A stretch of DNA of 64,000 nt from Gammaproteobacteria bacterium (GTDB taxonomy: Bacteria > Pseudomonadota > Gammaproteobacteria > JACKNK01). Of the stretch, positions 8,258 to 16,728 are shown one piece after another; the first letter of the stretch is position 1; each line of letters opens with the position of its first letter. The DNA is taken from assembly GCA_024234955.1 (NCBI GenBank), contig JACKNK010000001.1:806001-870000 (forward strand), written 5' to 3'. Both the position numbers and the translations under genes were made by a program. The notes beneath the pieces were generated by a model. That model was not told the DNA's origin, ran no database searches, and worked only from the letters and a program-made list of their open reading frames with translations.

Positions 8258-9555
8258 GTGCGAGTTCCTGGAACCGCATACCGCGTGTCGCACATAGCGC
8301 CGAATTCGACTGGTCGAATCGATTCGCCGCGCTACCCGAAGCCGACACCACCCTGCTCGCACACGGACTGGGGCGCAGCTACGGGGATGTCTGCCTCAAC
8401 GAAGGTGGCACCCTGCTGCGCACCCGCAGCATGGACCATTTCATTGCCTTCGACCGCGCCAGTGGCCGACTGCGTGCCGAAGCGGGCGTCTCGCTGAAAG
8501 ACATCCTCGATCTGGTGATTCCGCAAGGCTGGTTTCTGCCAGTCACCCCCGGGACACGCTTCGTCACCCTGGGCGGCGCCATTGCCAACGATGTCCACGG
8601 CAAGAACCACCATGTCATGGGCAACTTCGGGCATCACGTCACCGACCTGGAGCTGCTGCGCTCCGATGGCCGACGACTGCATTGCAACCGTGAGCAAAAC
8701 GCGGACTGGCTGTACGCAACCATCGGTGGGCTCGGGTTGACCGGTCTGATCACCTGGGCGGAAATCCAGCTGGTACCGATCTCCAATCCGTTCATGATCA
8801 CCGAGAACATCCGCTTCCGGAATCTGGATGGCTTCTGGGAACAGGACGCAGCAGTCGATGCCGGTTGGCCCTACACCGTATCCTGGGTCGATTGCGCGGC
8901 GACGGGCAAACAACGTGGGCGCGGCGTGTTCATGGTCGGCCAGCACGCCCCGGTTCAGCCCGATCTGCCCTCCTGGAAGGAACGCGCCCCCACCTTTCCC
9001 ATCGACCCACCCATGTCGTTCATCAACGGCGTCAGCCTGCGCGCCTTCAACTTTGCCTATTACCATCGCTCCCTGCCCAAGGGGGTCACGCTGCAACATC
9101 ATGTTCCATTCTTCTACCCGCTCGACGGGTTGCTCGAATGGAACCGCATATACGGTCGTCGCGGCTTTTATCAGTACCAGTGCGTATTGCCGCCGGAAGC
9201 GAGCCGCGAGGGTATCGATGCGCTGTTGCAACGTATTGCCGCGTCCCGCACGGGCTCCTTCCTGGCGGTACTGAAGATGTTCGGCGACATCCCGTCGCTG
9301 GGAATGATGTCCTTCCCACGCGCAGGCGCAACCCTGGCCCTGGATTTCCCCAATCTCGGGGACCGCACGCACGCGTTGTTTGCCGAACTCGATGCGGTGG
9401 TCCGAGATTGCGGCGGGCGCCTCTACCCTGCCAAGGACGCACGCATGTCGACCGAGATGTTCCGGCTTTCCTGCCCCCGATGGCAGGAATTCAGCGCATT
9501 CATCGATCCCCGTTTCTCGTCCAGTTTCTGGCGACGCGTCAACGGTTCGGAGTAA
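8254..9555 (+). CDS. dprE1: Decaprenylphosphoryl-beta-D-ribose 2'-oxidase (DprE1-like)
   Basis: 433-residue FAD-dependent oxidase of the VAO/PCMH fold. It would oxidise the 2'-OH of polyprenylphosphoryl ribose, the first half of the epimerisation to arabinose. Visible: GRSYGD (residues 40-45), PVTPGTRFVTLGGAIAND and the diagnostic HGKNHH at 115-120, then the substrate domain with FLAVLKMFGD and YPAKDAR (K394, equivalent to the essential K418 of M. tuberculosis DprE1). The residue equivalent to Cys387, the covalent target of benzothiazinones, is Ala362. Start at 8254 by ATGA overlap with the flippase-like gene. dprE2 follows after 4 nt. Confidence 0.92.
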   Translation: MSASSWNRIPRVAHSAEFDWSNRFAALPEADTTLLAHGLGRSYGDVCLNEGGTLLRTRSMDHFIAFDRASGRLRAEAGVSLKDILDLVIPQGWFLPVTPGTRFVTLGGAIANDVHGKNHHVMGNFGHHVTDLELLRSDGRRLHCNREQNADWLYATIGGLGLTGLITWAEIQLVPISNPFMITENIRFRNLDGFWEQDAAVDAGWPYTVSWVDCAATGKQRGRGVFMVGQHAPVQPDLPSWKERAPTFPIDPPMSFINGVSLRAFNFAYYHRSLPKGVTLQHHVPFFYPLDGLLEWNRIYGRRGFYQYQCVLPPEASREGIDALLQRIAASRTGSFLAVLKMFGDIPSLGMMSFPRAGATLALDFPNLGDRTHALFAELDAVVRDCGGRLYPAKDARMSTEMFRLSCPRWQEFSAFIDPRFSSSFWRRVNGSE

Positions 9556-9559
9556 CTCC

Positions 9560-10303
9560 ATGCAACGCATACTGATCTTCGGCGCCACATCGGCCATCGC
9601 GGCGGCCTGTGCCCGCCGCTGGAACGCGCTCGGCGCGCAACTATTTCTGGTCGCTCGAGACCAGACCCGGCTTGCCACCCTGCGCGAAGACCTCACGGTG
9701 CGCGGCGGCCCTCGGGCGACGATTGAAACCGCAACCGCCGATCTCGCCGATCTGAGCACCCATATCGGCCTGTTCGACGCGGCGGAGCGCGCATTGGGCG
9801 GTCTGGACATCGTGTTGATCGCGCATGGCACCCTGCCCGATCAAACCGCCTGTGAAGCCTCCATCGACACCACCCTGGAGGCCATCCAGGTCAATGCACT
9901 CAGCTACGTCTCGTTGCTGACCGAGGCCGCCAATCGCTTCGAGCGCAAAGGAAATGGCGTGATTGCCGCAATCAGTTCGGTTGCCGGAGACCGTGGCCGT
10001 AAATCCAATTATGTCTACGGCGCTGCCAAAGGCATGGTCAGTCTGTTCATGGGCGGCTTGCGCAATCGCCTCGCCGGCAAGGATGTGGCGGTGGTCAACA
10101 TCAAACCCGGCTTTGTCGATACACCGATGACTGCCGCCTTCGAAAAGGGCGCGCTCTGGGCCAAGCCCGACACCATCGCCAAAGGTATCGTCAAGGCCAT
10201 CGCCCGGCGTCGCGACGACGTCTATCTGCCGGGTTTCTGGGGCCTGATCATGTTCGTGATCCGACATATCCCGGAGCGGCTCTTCAAACGCCTGAGCCTT
10301 TGA
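9560..10303 (+). CDS. dprE2: Decaprenylphosphoryl-2-keto-D-erythro-pentose reductase (DprE2-like SDR)
   Basis: 247-residue short-chain dehydrogenase, the reductase half of the DprE1/DprE2 epimerase, giving polyprenylphosphoryl arabinose with NADH. Visible: N-terminal nucleotide-binding GATSAIAAACAR (residues 8-19), AHGTLPDQ near residue 88, catalytic Ser139/140 in ISSVAGDRG, and YGAAK with Tyr153 and Lys157. The C-terminal half keeps the VNIKPGFVDTPMT stretch of the family. It lies 4 nt after dprE1, consistent with co-translation. As a lone SDR the substrate could not be named; the pairing with DprE1 decides it. Confidence 0.88.
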   Translation: MQRILIFGATSAIAAACARRWNALGAQLFLVARDQTRLATLREDLTVRGGPRATIETATADLADLSTHIGLFDAAERALGGLDIVLIAHGTLPDQTACEASIDTTLEAIQVNALSYVSLLTEAANRFERKGNGVIAAISSVAGDRGRKSNYVYGAAKGMVSLFMGGLRNRLAGKDVAVVNIKPGFVDTPMTAAFEKGALWAKPDTIAKGIVKAIARRRDDVYLPGFWGLIMFVIRHIPERLFKRLSL

Positions 10304-10304
10304 C

Positions 10305-10922
10305 GTGGGACCGCCGCTCGCGCTGTTCGACTTCGACGGCACCCTGACTTACGGCGATTCGCTGCTGCCCTTCCTGCGATTTGCACTGAGTCCGATGGAA
10401 CTGGGTGTGGGCGCGCTCAAGAGCCTGCCGTACCTGTCCGCGTTCGCGCTGCGCCTGATCGATAACGAGACCGCAAAGCAGAATCTGTTGCGTCACACCC
10501 TGGGTGGAAGATCGATCAGAACGTTGCGCTCCATCGGGGGCGAATTTGCCAAAAACCGGGTATCCGGCCTCCTGCGCGAGGACACGATGTCCCGGCTAGG
10601 CGAACATCAAGCGCTCGGCCACACCTGCGTGCTGGTGAGTGCATCGCTCGACCTGTATCTGAACCCGTGGGCCGACTCGGTGGGGTTCGATCACTGCCTG
10701 TGTTCCCGCCTGCAGACCGGCAACGACCAGAAAGCGACCGGCCGGCTCGCTGGCGGGAACTGCTATGGCGAAGAGAAAGTCCGCCGAATCCACGCCCTGC
10801 TGGAGGGACTCGACGCCCCCGAGTCGATCCATGCCTACGGCGACAGCCGTGGCGATCGCCCCATGCTGGCAATGGCAGATCACGCCTTCTGGGTCACCGC
10901 CAAAGGCATCGTTGAAAGTTAG
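10305..10922 (+). CDS. HAD-family phosphatase, probable polyprenylphosphoryl-phosphoribose phosphatase
   Basis: 205-residue HAD-IB type hydrolase beginning with GTG at 10305, one base after the dprE2 stop. Motif I is FDFDGT (nucleophile Asp9, acid Asp11), motif II is VSAS, then the Lys in GEEKV, and motif III is GDSRGD. Family members include phosphoserine phosphatase-like and lipid-sugar phosphatases. By position it most likely removes the 5-phosphate from polyprenylphosphoryl-5-phosphoribose before DprE1 acts. Mycobacteria are thought to use an unrelated PAP2-type enzyme (Rv3807c) there, so this would be a non-homologous replacement. That assignment is inference. Confidence 0.75.
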   Translation: MGPPLALFDFDGTLTYGDSLLPFLRFALSPMELGVGALKSLPYLSAFALRLIDNETAKQNLLRHTLGGRSIRTLRSIGGEFAKNRVSGLLREDTMSRLGEHQALGHTCVLVSASLDLYLNPWADSVGFDHCLCSRLQTGNDQKATGRLAGGNCYGEEKVRRIHALLEGLDAPESIHAYGDSRGDRPMLAMADHAFWVTAKGIVES

Positions 10923-10974
10923 GAAACTCCCCAAGACAGCGGGATTTCGCCCTGCACATCACGAATGGGCAATC

Positions 10975-11039
10975 CCCCAGACCAACCCTGGGCTCGCGAC
11001 GCCCATGACGAAAATCATGGTCGATGTCGCAGTCTGGGG
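10975..11039. other. Nested palindromic element between the arabinose cluster and the HAF gene
   Basis: Three inverted repeats lie inside each other: CCCCAGAC/GTCTGGGG (10975-10982, 11032-11039), GCGAC/GTCGC (10996-11000, 11026-11030) and CCATGA/TCATGG (11003-11008, 11015-11020) around a CGAAAA loop. No T-run follows, so it is not a standard terminator. It lies in the 196-nt gap upstream of the HAF gene and could be a 5' UTR structure or a mobile palindrome. Confidence 0.5.
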
Positions 11040-11118
11040 TTACAAAAACGTTAGTCCCCAAGGTAATCCCCAAGGCACTCCCTCGGGGCAACGGACAACA
11101 CGGTTTGGAGCGTTCGTC

Positions 11119-12231
11119 ATGGCCACTTTAAAAAAGGTTTTATCAAACGCCGTTGTCATTCCGATCCTGCTGAGCATCGCGCCGATCGGCGCCAACGCGG
11201 CCTTCTATACCCTGACCGACCTCGGTACCTTGCCGGGGGATGCAAACAGCGTTGCGCAGGGCATCAACGCCTTCGGCGTCGTCACCGGTCGATCCGATTC
11301 CGGGGTCGGCCCAGACGGCCAGGCGTATCGCTGGCAAGGCAGCATGACCGGGCTGGGGACGCTGGGCGGCGCGGAGAGCACCGGTTGGGCGATCAGTGAT
11401 GATGGGACAGTCGTCGGCAATGCCCAGAACGCCAGCGGACAATATCGCGCCTTCTACGACGACGGCACCATGCACGACCTGGGCACCCTGGGCGGCAGCG
11501 ATTCCTATGCCCGCGACATCAGCAATACCGGGCAGATCGTCGGTGACGCACAGACCGGAAGCGGCAGCTACCACGCCACCTTGTGGTCGGGTGGCAGCGT
11601 TTCCGACCTGGGCACCTTGGGCGGGTCCGGAAGTTATGGCATGGCCATCAATGAAAGCGGTGTGACCGTCGGTTATTCCCTGCTTGTCGGCGATGCCAGT
11701 TCCGAAGCCTTCGTCTGGGACCAGAGCAACGGCATGCAGGGCCTGGGAACGCTGGGGGGTGCCGACAGTGAAGCCCACGACATCAATGACAGCGGCACCA
11801 TCGTCGGCTTCTCGGACGCGGCTGGCGGACAGGTTCGCGGCTTCATGTACACCAGTGGCGGGGGCATGGTCGATCTCGGCAGCCTGGGCGGTGATGAAGG
11901 CAGCCGTGCGTTCGCAATCAACAACAGCGGTCAGATCGTCGGCCATTCGAGCTACACGTCAGGCATGCCCATGACCCACGCGTTTCTGTATGAAAACGGT
12001 GGCATCGTCGATCTCAACACCTTGGTGGTCGGTGCATCCGGCTGGACCCTGATGGAAGCGCGCGACATCAACGACTCGGGACAGATTGTCGGTTTCGCGA
12101 TGTTCGACGGTCAGGTTCGTGGCTTCCTGCTGACCGAGACCACCATTGACGATCCGGTTCCCTTGCCGGGCACCCTTTGGTTATTGATCGGCACGCTTGG
12201 CGTGCTGGTTCGCCGAGTCCACGGTGCCTGA
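11119..12231 (+). CDS. HAF-repeat protein with PEP-CTERM-type sorting tail
   Basis: 370 residues from ATG 11119. Signal peptide at about residues 1-28 (ends SIAPIGANA). The body is a run of about seven tandem units of roughly 45-50 residues, each with a DLGTLGG core and a later I(N/S)DSGxIVG motif, the HAF repeat known from bacterial exported proteins and likely to form a beta-propeller-like fold. The C-terminus is VPLPGTLWLLIGTLGVLVRR: a V-P-x-P motif, one membrane helix and an Arg cluster, matching the PEP-CTERM exosortase signal. Exosortase (EpsH/XrtA) is not in the window. PEP-CTERM proteins often co-occur with exopolysaccharide loci, which fits the region from 26 kb onward. Confidence 0.85.
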   Translation: MATLKKVLSNAVVIPILLSIAPIGANAAFYTLTDLGTLPGDANSVAQGINAFGVVTGRSDSGVGPDGQAYRWQGSMTGLGTLGGAESTGWAISDDGTVVGNAQNASGQYRAFYDDGTMHDLGTLGGSDSYARDISNTGQIVGDAQTGSGSYHATLWSGGSVSDLGTLGGSGSYGMAINESGVTVGYSLLVGDASSEAFVWDQSNGMQGLGTLGGADSEAHDINDSGTIVGFSDAAGGQVRGFMYTSGGGMVDLGSLGGDEGSRAFAINNSGQIVGHSSYTSGMPMTHAFLYENGGIVDLNTLVVGASGWTLMEARDINDSGQIVGFAMFDGQVRGFLLTETTIDDPVPLPGTLWLLIGTLGVLVRRVHGA

Positions 12232-12244
12232 ACCTCACTCCCCC

Positions 12245-12274
12245 GAGGTGTCGGAACCCAGGTTTCGGCACCTC
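12245..12274. terminator. Hairpin between convergent HAF gene and radA
   Basis: 14-bp stem with two wobble pairs, 12245-12258 / 12261-12274 (GAGGTGTCGGAACC pairing with GGTTTCGGCACCTC) around a 2-nt turn, which in practice opens to a 4-nt loop. It fills the 45-nt gap between two converging genes. T-runs are weak, so termination strength is uncertain. Confidence 0.5.
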
Positions 12275-12276
12275 CC

Positions 12277-13644
12277 TCAGATCGCGTCGATGGCTTCCTG
12301 AAGCCGGCGCACCGGCACAATCTCAAGCCCTTTGACCCCGCGTTTGGGGACGTTGGCTCTGGGCACGATGGCGCGGGTAAACCCGTGTTTGGCGGCTTCC
12401 CGAAGTCGCTCCTCACCGTGTTGCACCGGACGTATCTCACCGGCCAGACCGACCTCGCCGAATACCACCAGGCCCTCCGCCATCGGCCGATCCCGGAAGC
12501 TCGACAACACCGCCAGGAGCACCGCAAGGTCCGCCCCGGTCTCGGCTACGCGCACCCCACCGACCACGTTCACGAATACGTCCTGGTCGTACATCGGCAG
12601 GCCACCGTGGCGATGCAACACCGCCAGCATCATCGCGAGACGGTTCTGTTCCAGCCCCAAGGTCACCCTTCGCGGATTTCCGCCCCGGGATTCGTCCACC
12701 AGGGCTTGAACCTCGACCAGGAGCGGTCGACTGCCCTCACGGGTGACCATGATCACGGAACCGGACACCGGTTCATCGTGACGCGACAGGAAAATCGCCG
12801 ATGGGTTGCTGACCTCGCGCAGCCCGTCTTCCGCCATCGCGAAGACACCCAATTCATTCACCGCGCCAAAGCGATTCTTGATCGCCCGCACCACGCGGTA
12901 GCGACTGCCGCCGTCGCCCTCGAAATAGAGCACGGTATCGACCATGTGCTCCAGCACCCGAGGCCCGGCCAAAGCCCCTTCCTTGGTGACATGGCCCACC
13001 AGGAACAGGGCGGTACCGGTCTGTTTGGCGTAGCGCACCAACTGTGCGGCACTCTCGCGGACCTGCGCGACGGCGCCGGGCGCCGACTGCAAGGTCTCGG
13101 TGAACACGGTCTGGATCGAGTCGATCACCAGGACTTCCGGGCGACGTTGACTGGCCGTGGCAAGAATCGTCTCGACACAGGTTTCGGCCATCAATTCCAT
13201 CGCACTATCGCCACAGCCGAGGCGCTGGGCACGCAACGACACCTGCTGAATGGACTCCTCGCCAGTCACGTACAGGGTCGGGCGTTGTGCGGCAAGATGA
13301 CTCATGCCCTGCAGCAACAGGGTGGATTTCCCGATGCCCGGATCACCCCCGATCAACACCGCCGATCCTTCCACCAACCCCCCGCCAAGCACGCGATCGA
13401 GTTCACCGATACCGGTTGGTGTCCTGCCGATGGTTTCCGGCGGCACCTCCCTGAGCGGCGTCGGCGTGGCCCCGGCATTGCCTGCATAGCCGGCAAAACG
13501 ACCGCCCCCGGCGGTCGTCTTCGCGGCACTTACGATCTGTTCGCTCAGGCTGTTCCAGGCACCGCAATCCGGGCACTGCCCCGCCCATTTATTGCTGATG
13601 CCACCACATTCGGCACAGACGTATTGAGCCTTGGCCTTAGCCAT
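12277..13644 (-). CDS. radA: DNA repair protein RadA (Sms)
   Basis: 455-residue RecA-like ATPase that drives branch migration in recombinational repair. Visible: N-terminal C4 zinc finger (YVCAECGG and GQCPDCGAW), Walker A GGDPGIGKST, Walker B VLVIDSIQ, the RadA-specific KNRFGAVNELGVF, and a C-terminal Lon-protease-like domain (LAVLLAVLSSFRDRP, FGEVGLAGEIRPV). Length and start (MAKAKAQYVC) match the family. It is 14 nt downstream of alr on the same strand. Confidence 0.97.
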   Translation of the reverse strand: MAKAKAQYVCAECGGISNKWAGQCPDCGAWNSLSEQIVSAAKTTAGGGRFAGYAGNAGATPTPLREVPPETIGRTPTGIGELDRVLGGGLVEGSAVLIGGDPGIGKSTLLLQGMSHLAAQRPTLYVTGEESIQQVSLRAQRLGCGDSAMELMAETCVETILATASQRRPEVLVIDSIQTVFTETLQSAPGAVAQVRESAAQLVRYAKQTGTALFLVGHVTKEGALAGPRVLEHMVDTVLYFEGDGGSRYRVVRAIKNRFGAVNELGVFAMAEDGLREVSNPSAIFLSRHDEPVSGSVIMVTREGSRPLLVEVQALVDESRGGNPRRVTLGLEQNRLAMMLAVLHRHGGLPMYDQDVFVNVVGGVRVAETGADLAVLLAVLSSFRDRPMAEGLVVFGEVGLAGEIRPVQHGEERLREAAKHGFTRAIVPRANVPKRGVKGLEIVPVRRLQEAIDAI

Positions 13645-13658
13645 GTGAGACGCGCCCG

Positions 13659-14735
13659 TCAGATCTCATGCACACGCACCCGCTCCGCCACCTGACAGAG
13701 CAACTCATAGGGAATCGTTCCCGCATAAGACGCCACAGTTTCGACTGGCAACCCCGGGCCCCAAAGGACCACCTCATCGCCCAAGGCGGCCTGATCCTGA
13801 CCGGACAGATCGATACAGATCAGGTCCATGGATACCCGACCGATAATGCGCGCCCTCTTCCCGTTGAGCAGGACTTCGGCACGGGTATCGACATGGCGCG
13901 GGTATCCATCGCCGTAGCCGGCGGCGATCACCCCCATACGCATTGCCTGCGGAGCAGTGAAATGCCCACCATAGCCGACCCGGTCTCCGGCATTGAGCGC
14001 CTTGATGGCAATCAGGCGGGTCTTGAATGCCATGACCGGTTTGAGATTCTCGTAAACCCCCAGCGAATTCAGGAACGGGCTCACGCCATAGAGCATCAAC
14101 CCCGGTCGCACCCAGTCATAGCTGGCAGACGGCCATCCCATCACGCCCCCGGAATTGGCCGCACTACGGGCCCCATCCATGCCGGCCGTCACCGTGTCAA
14201 ACAGCGCCAGCTGGGTCTGAGTCAGCGCGTCATTGCGATCGTCGGCATTGGCAAGGTGCGTGAGAAAGCGGATTTCGGAAACAACCTCCGGCATCGATCT
14301 CAATACCTCATATGCCTGGCGAAATCCCGCGACATCGAAACCCAGTCGGTGCATCCCGGTATCCAGCTTCAGCCAGACGCGAAAGCGCGACGACACCGGG
14401 GAATTCCGGAACAAATCGAGCTGCGCGGCCTGATGAATGACCGGTTCAATGTCGCGGTCGGCGATCAGGGCCAGTTCTTCGGCATCGAGCACGCCGGCAA
14501 GCAGCACGATGGGATGATCGAAACCGGATTTGCGCAGACGCAAGGCTTCATCCACCGATGCCACCGCAAACGCATCCGCATCGCGCAATTGCTCGGCAAC
14601 GCGCAACTGCCCATGGCCGTACCCATTCGCCTTGATGACCGCGATGACCCGGGCGCCGTGGGCGTGTTGCCGGGCAACGGCGAGGTTGTGACGCAACGCC
14701 GATCGATCGATCTCGACCCAGGCGGCACGAGTCAT
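13659..14735 (-). CDS. alr: Alanine racemase
   Basis: 358-residue PLP enzyme that makes D-alanine for peptidoglycan. PLP lysine K35 lies in VIKANGYGHG, and the second catalytic tyrosine lies in DRVGYGGHFT near residue 254. A TIM-barrel N-terminal domain and a C-terminal beta domain are present at full length. It lies 10 nt downstream of dnaB in the conserved dnaB-alr-radA order. The start at 14735 (MTRAAWVEIDRSALRHN) is the expected one. Confidence 0.96.
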   Translation of the reverse strand: MTRAAWVEIDRSALRHNLAVARQHAHGARVIAVIKANGYGHGQLRVAEQLRDADAFAVASVDEALRLRKSGFDHPIVLLAGVLDAEELALIADRDIEPVIHQAAQLDLFRNSPVSSRFRVWLKLDTGMHRLGFDVAGFRQAYEVLRSMPEVVSEIRFLTHLANADDRNDALTQTQLALFDTVTAGMDGARSAANSGGVMGWPSASYDWVRPGLMLYGVSPFLNSLGVYENLKPVMAFKTRLIAIKALNAGDRVGYGGHFTAPQAMRMGVIAAGYGDGYPRHVDTRAEVLLNGKRARIIGRVSMDLICIDLSGQDQAALGDEVVLWGPGLPVETVASYAGTIPYELLCQVAERVRVHEI

Positions 14736-14745
14736 AACGGCTCCG

Positions 14746-16140
14746 TCACGGCATATCCTCGCCGGCGTATTGTTCTGGCATCCAGTTTTCGAAGCGCGTG
14801 TATTTGCCGAGGAAGGTCAGACGGACAGTGCCGATCGGGCCATTACGCTGCTTGCCGATAATGATCTCGGCCGTCCCCTTGTCCGCGCTTTCCGGGTTGT
14901 AAACCTCATCGCGATAGATGAACACGATGACATCAGCGTCCTGCTCGATAGCGCCGGATTCGCGGAGATCGGACATCACCGGGCGCTTGTTGGGGCGTTG
15001 TTCAAGGCTGCGGTTCAACTGCGACAAGGCAATCACCGGGACTTCCAGTTCCTTGGCCAATGCCTTCAGACTTCGGGAAATTTCCGAGATTTCCGTGGCG
15101 CGGTTTTCGGTTTTTTCCGAGCTGCCACGCATCAGCTGAAGGTAATCGAGCACGATCAGGCCGAGGCCATGTTCGCGTTTGACCCGCCGGGCGCGGGCGC
15201 GGACTTCGGTGGGTGACATCGCGGGGGTGTCGTCGATCAGCAGTTTCTTGTCCTGCAGCATGTTGATCGCCGAAGTGATGCGCGGCCAGTCATCGTCGTG
15301 CAGCTGACCAGTACGCAGCTTGTGCTGGTCGATACGACCCAAGGACGACATCATGCGCATGGCAAGCTGATCGGCGGGCATTTCCATGCTGAATACCAGC
15401 ACCGGGAAATCGCGCATCACCGCCTGCTCGGCGATATTCATCGCAAAGGTGGTCTTACCCATGGACGGGCGTCCTGCAACGATGACCAGATCCCCCGGCT
15501 GCATCCCGGAGGTCCGATCGTCAAAATCATCCCAGCCCGTGGGCACACCGGTCACCGCGCTGGAGGCCTGAAACAGGGCCTCGACCTTGTCCACGACCCG
15601 CGTCAACACCCGCTTGATGATCTCAGGCCCCTGCCTGCCACGCATGGTCTGCTCGGCAATCTCAAACACGCGGGTTTCTGCAGAATCGAGTAGCGACTTG
15701 CTGTCGCGACCTTCCGGGTTGAAAACCGAATCGACGATGTCGCTACCGACACCGATCAACTGCCGCATGACCGATCGTTCACGGACAATCTCGGCGTAAG
15801 CACGCACGTTTGCGGCAGAAGGTGTGTTATTCGCCAACGCACCGAGGTAGGAAAGCCCCCCGGCATCGTCAAGCTGCTTGCGCGACTCCAGCCACTCGGA
15901 GACCGTGACCACGTCACAGGGCTGGGATGAATCCGCGAGACTGTTCAGCGCGGAGAAGATCAAGCGATGATCGCGGCGATAGAAATCGTCCGCAGCAAGA
16001 ATGTCGACGACCTTTTCCCAGGCAAGGTTGTCCAGCATCAGGCCGCCAATGACCGACTGCTCCGCCTCGACGGAGTGCGGGGGAACCTTGAATTTGTCGG
16101 TACCGGGATCGAGAAAATCTCCGGCAAGGGAATCGGACAT
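14746..16140 (-). CDS. dnaB: Replicative DNA helicase DnaB
   Basis: 464-residue hexameric helicase of the replication fork. The N-terminal domain begins near VPPHSVEAEQSVIGGLML. The C-terminal RecA-like domain shows Walker A AGRPSMGKTTFAMN, Walker B GLIVLDYLQLMRG, and the DnaB stretch SDLRESGAIEQDAD. No intein or insertion is seen. It is transcribed with alr and radA, downstream of the rplI hairpin. Confidence 0.97.
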   Translation of the reverse strand: MSDSLAGDFLDPGTDKFKVPPHSVEAEQSVIGGLMLDNLAWEKVVDILAADDFYRRDHRLIFSALNSLADSSQPCDVVTVSEWLESRKQLDDAGGLSYLGALANNTPSAANVRAYAEIVRERSVMRQLIGVGSDIVDSVFNPEGRDSKSLLDSAETRVFEIAEQTMRGRQGPEIIKRVLTRVVDKVEALFQASSAVTGVPTGWDDFDDRTSGMQPGDLVIVAGRPSMGKTTFAMNIAEQAVMRDFPVLVFSMEMPADQLAMRMMSSLGRIDQHKLRTGQLHDDDWPRITSAINMLQDKKLLIDDTPAMSPTEVRARARRVKREHGLGLIVLDYLQLMRGSSEKTENRATEISEISRSLKALAKELEVPVIALSQLNRSLEQRPNKRPVMSDLRESGAIEQDADVIVFIYRDEVYNPESADKGTAEIIIGKQRNGPIGTVRLTFLGKYTRFENWMPEQYAGEDMP

Positions 16141-16195
16141 GCGCGACTCGACGTTCAGAAGGCCGCTAGTCGGCCAGGGGCGTCGATGATAACGC

Positions 16196-16224
16196 CACCT
16201 TGGGGACGGTGTGTCCCCAAGGTG
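16196..16224 (-). terminator. Hairpin between rplI and dnaB
   Basis: Perfect 12-bp stem CACCTTGGGGAC / GTCCCCAAGGTG (16196-16207, 16213-16224) with a 5-nt loop, right after the rplI stop. The base run that follows on the minus strand is only GGCGTTATC, so it may attenuate rather than fully stop transcription into dnaB. Confidence 0.6.
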
Positions 16225-16233
16225 CGATGACGT

Positions 16234-16683
16234 TTATTCGCCAGCGACAACCGTGATGTTGACGTCGACATCGACGTCGCTGTGCAGATGCAGTTCGATC
16301 GCGAACTCACCGATATTGCGCAGCGGGCCGTTGGGGAGACGCACTTCACGACGACCGACTTCAACGCCAGCGGCGGTGATCGCATCCGCAATCTCCGCAG
16401 CGCCGACGGAACCGAACAGTTTGCCTTCGTTACCGGAGTTGGCAACGATGGTAACGGCCAGATCCGTCAGCTTGTCGCGCCGGGCTTCGGCCGCCGACAG
16501 GGACTCCGCAGCCGCCGCTTCAAGGTCGGCACGACGCTCTTCGAACGCAGCCAGGTTCGCCGCCGTCGCGGCAGCGGCCTTGCCAGTCGGGATCAGGAAG
16601 TTACGGCCATAACCCGGACGCACGGCGACCTTGTCACCCACGTTGCCCAGATTCTTGACTCGTTCGAGAAGGATCACGTCCAT
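16234..16683 (-). CDS. rplI: 50S ribosomal protein L9
   Basis: 149-residue L9, which binds 23S rRNA at the base of the L1 stalk. It opens MDVILLERVKNLGNVGDKVA with the N-terminal fold's KAAAATAANL stretch, then a long helix (residues ~45-75) and the C-terminal domain ending NITVVAGE. Standard length. Last gene of the rpsF-rpsR-DUF2232-rplI set. Confidence 0.97.
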   Translation of the reverse strand: MDVILLERVKNLGNVGDKVAVRPGYGRNFLIPTGKAAAATAANLAAFEERRADLEAAAAESLSAAEARRDKLTDLAVTIVANSGNEGKLFGSVGAAEIADAITAAGVEVGRREVRLPNGPLRNIGEFAIELHLHSDVDVDVNITVVAGE

Positions 16684-16728
16684 CTTCAGTTACTCGCTTT
16701 ATTGGTTACTGCGGATACCGACACGGGA

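Noticed and set aside
8332..9831. 499-codon open frame antisense to dprE1
   Set aside because: DprE1 motifs on the plus strand are decisive; the antisense product looks random.
12385..13695. Long open frame antisense to radA
   Set aside because: Its translation is low-complexity and matches nothing, while the minus strand carries intact RadA motifs. It is a codon-bias shadow in GC-rich DNA.
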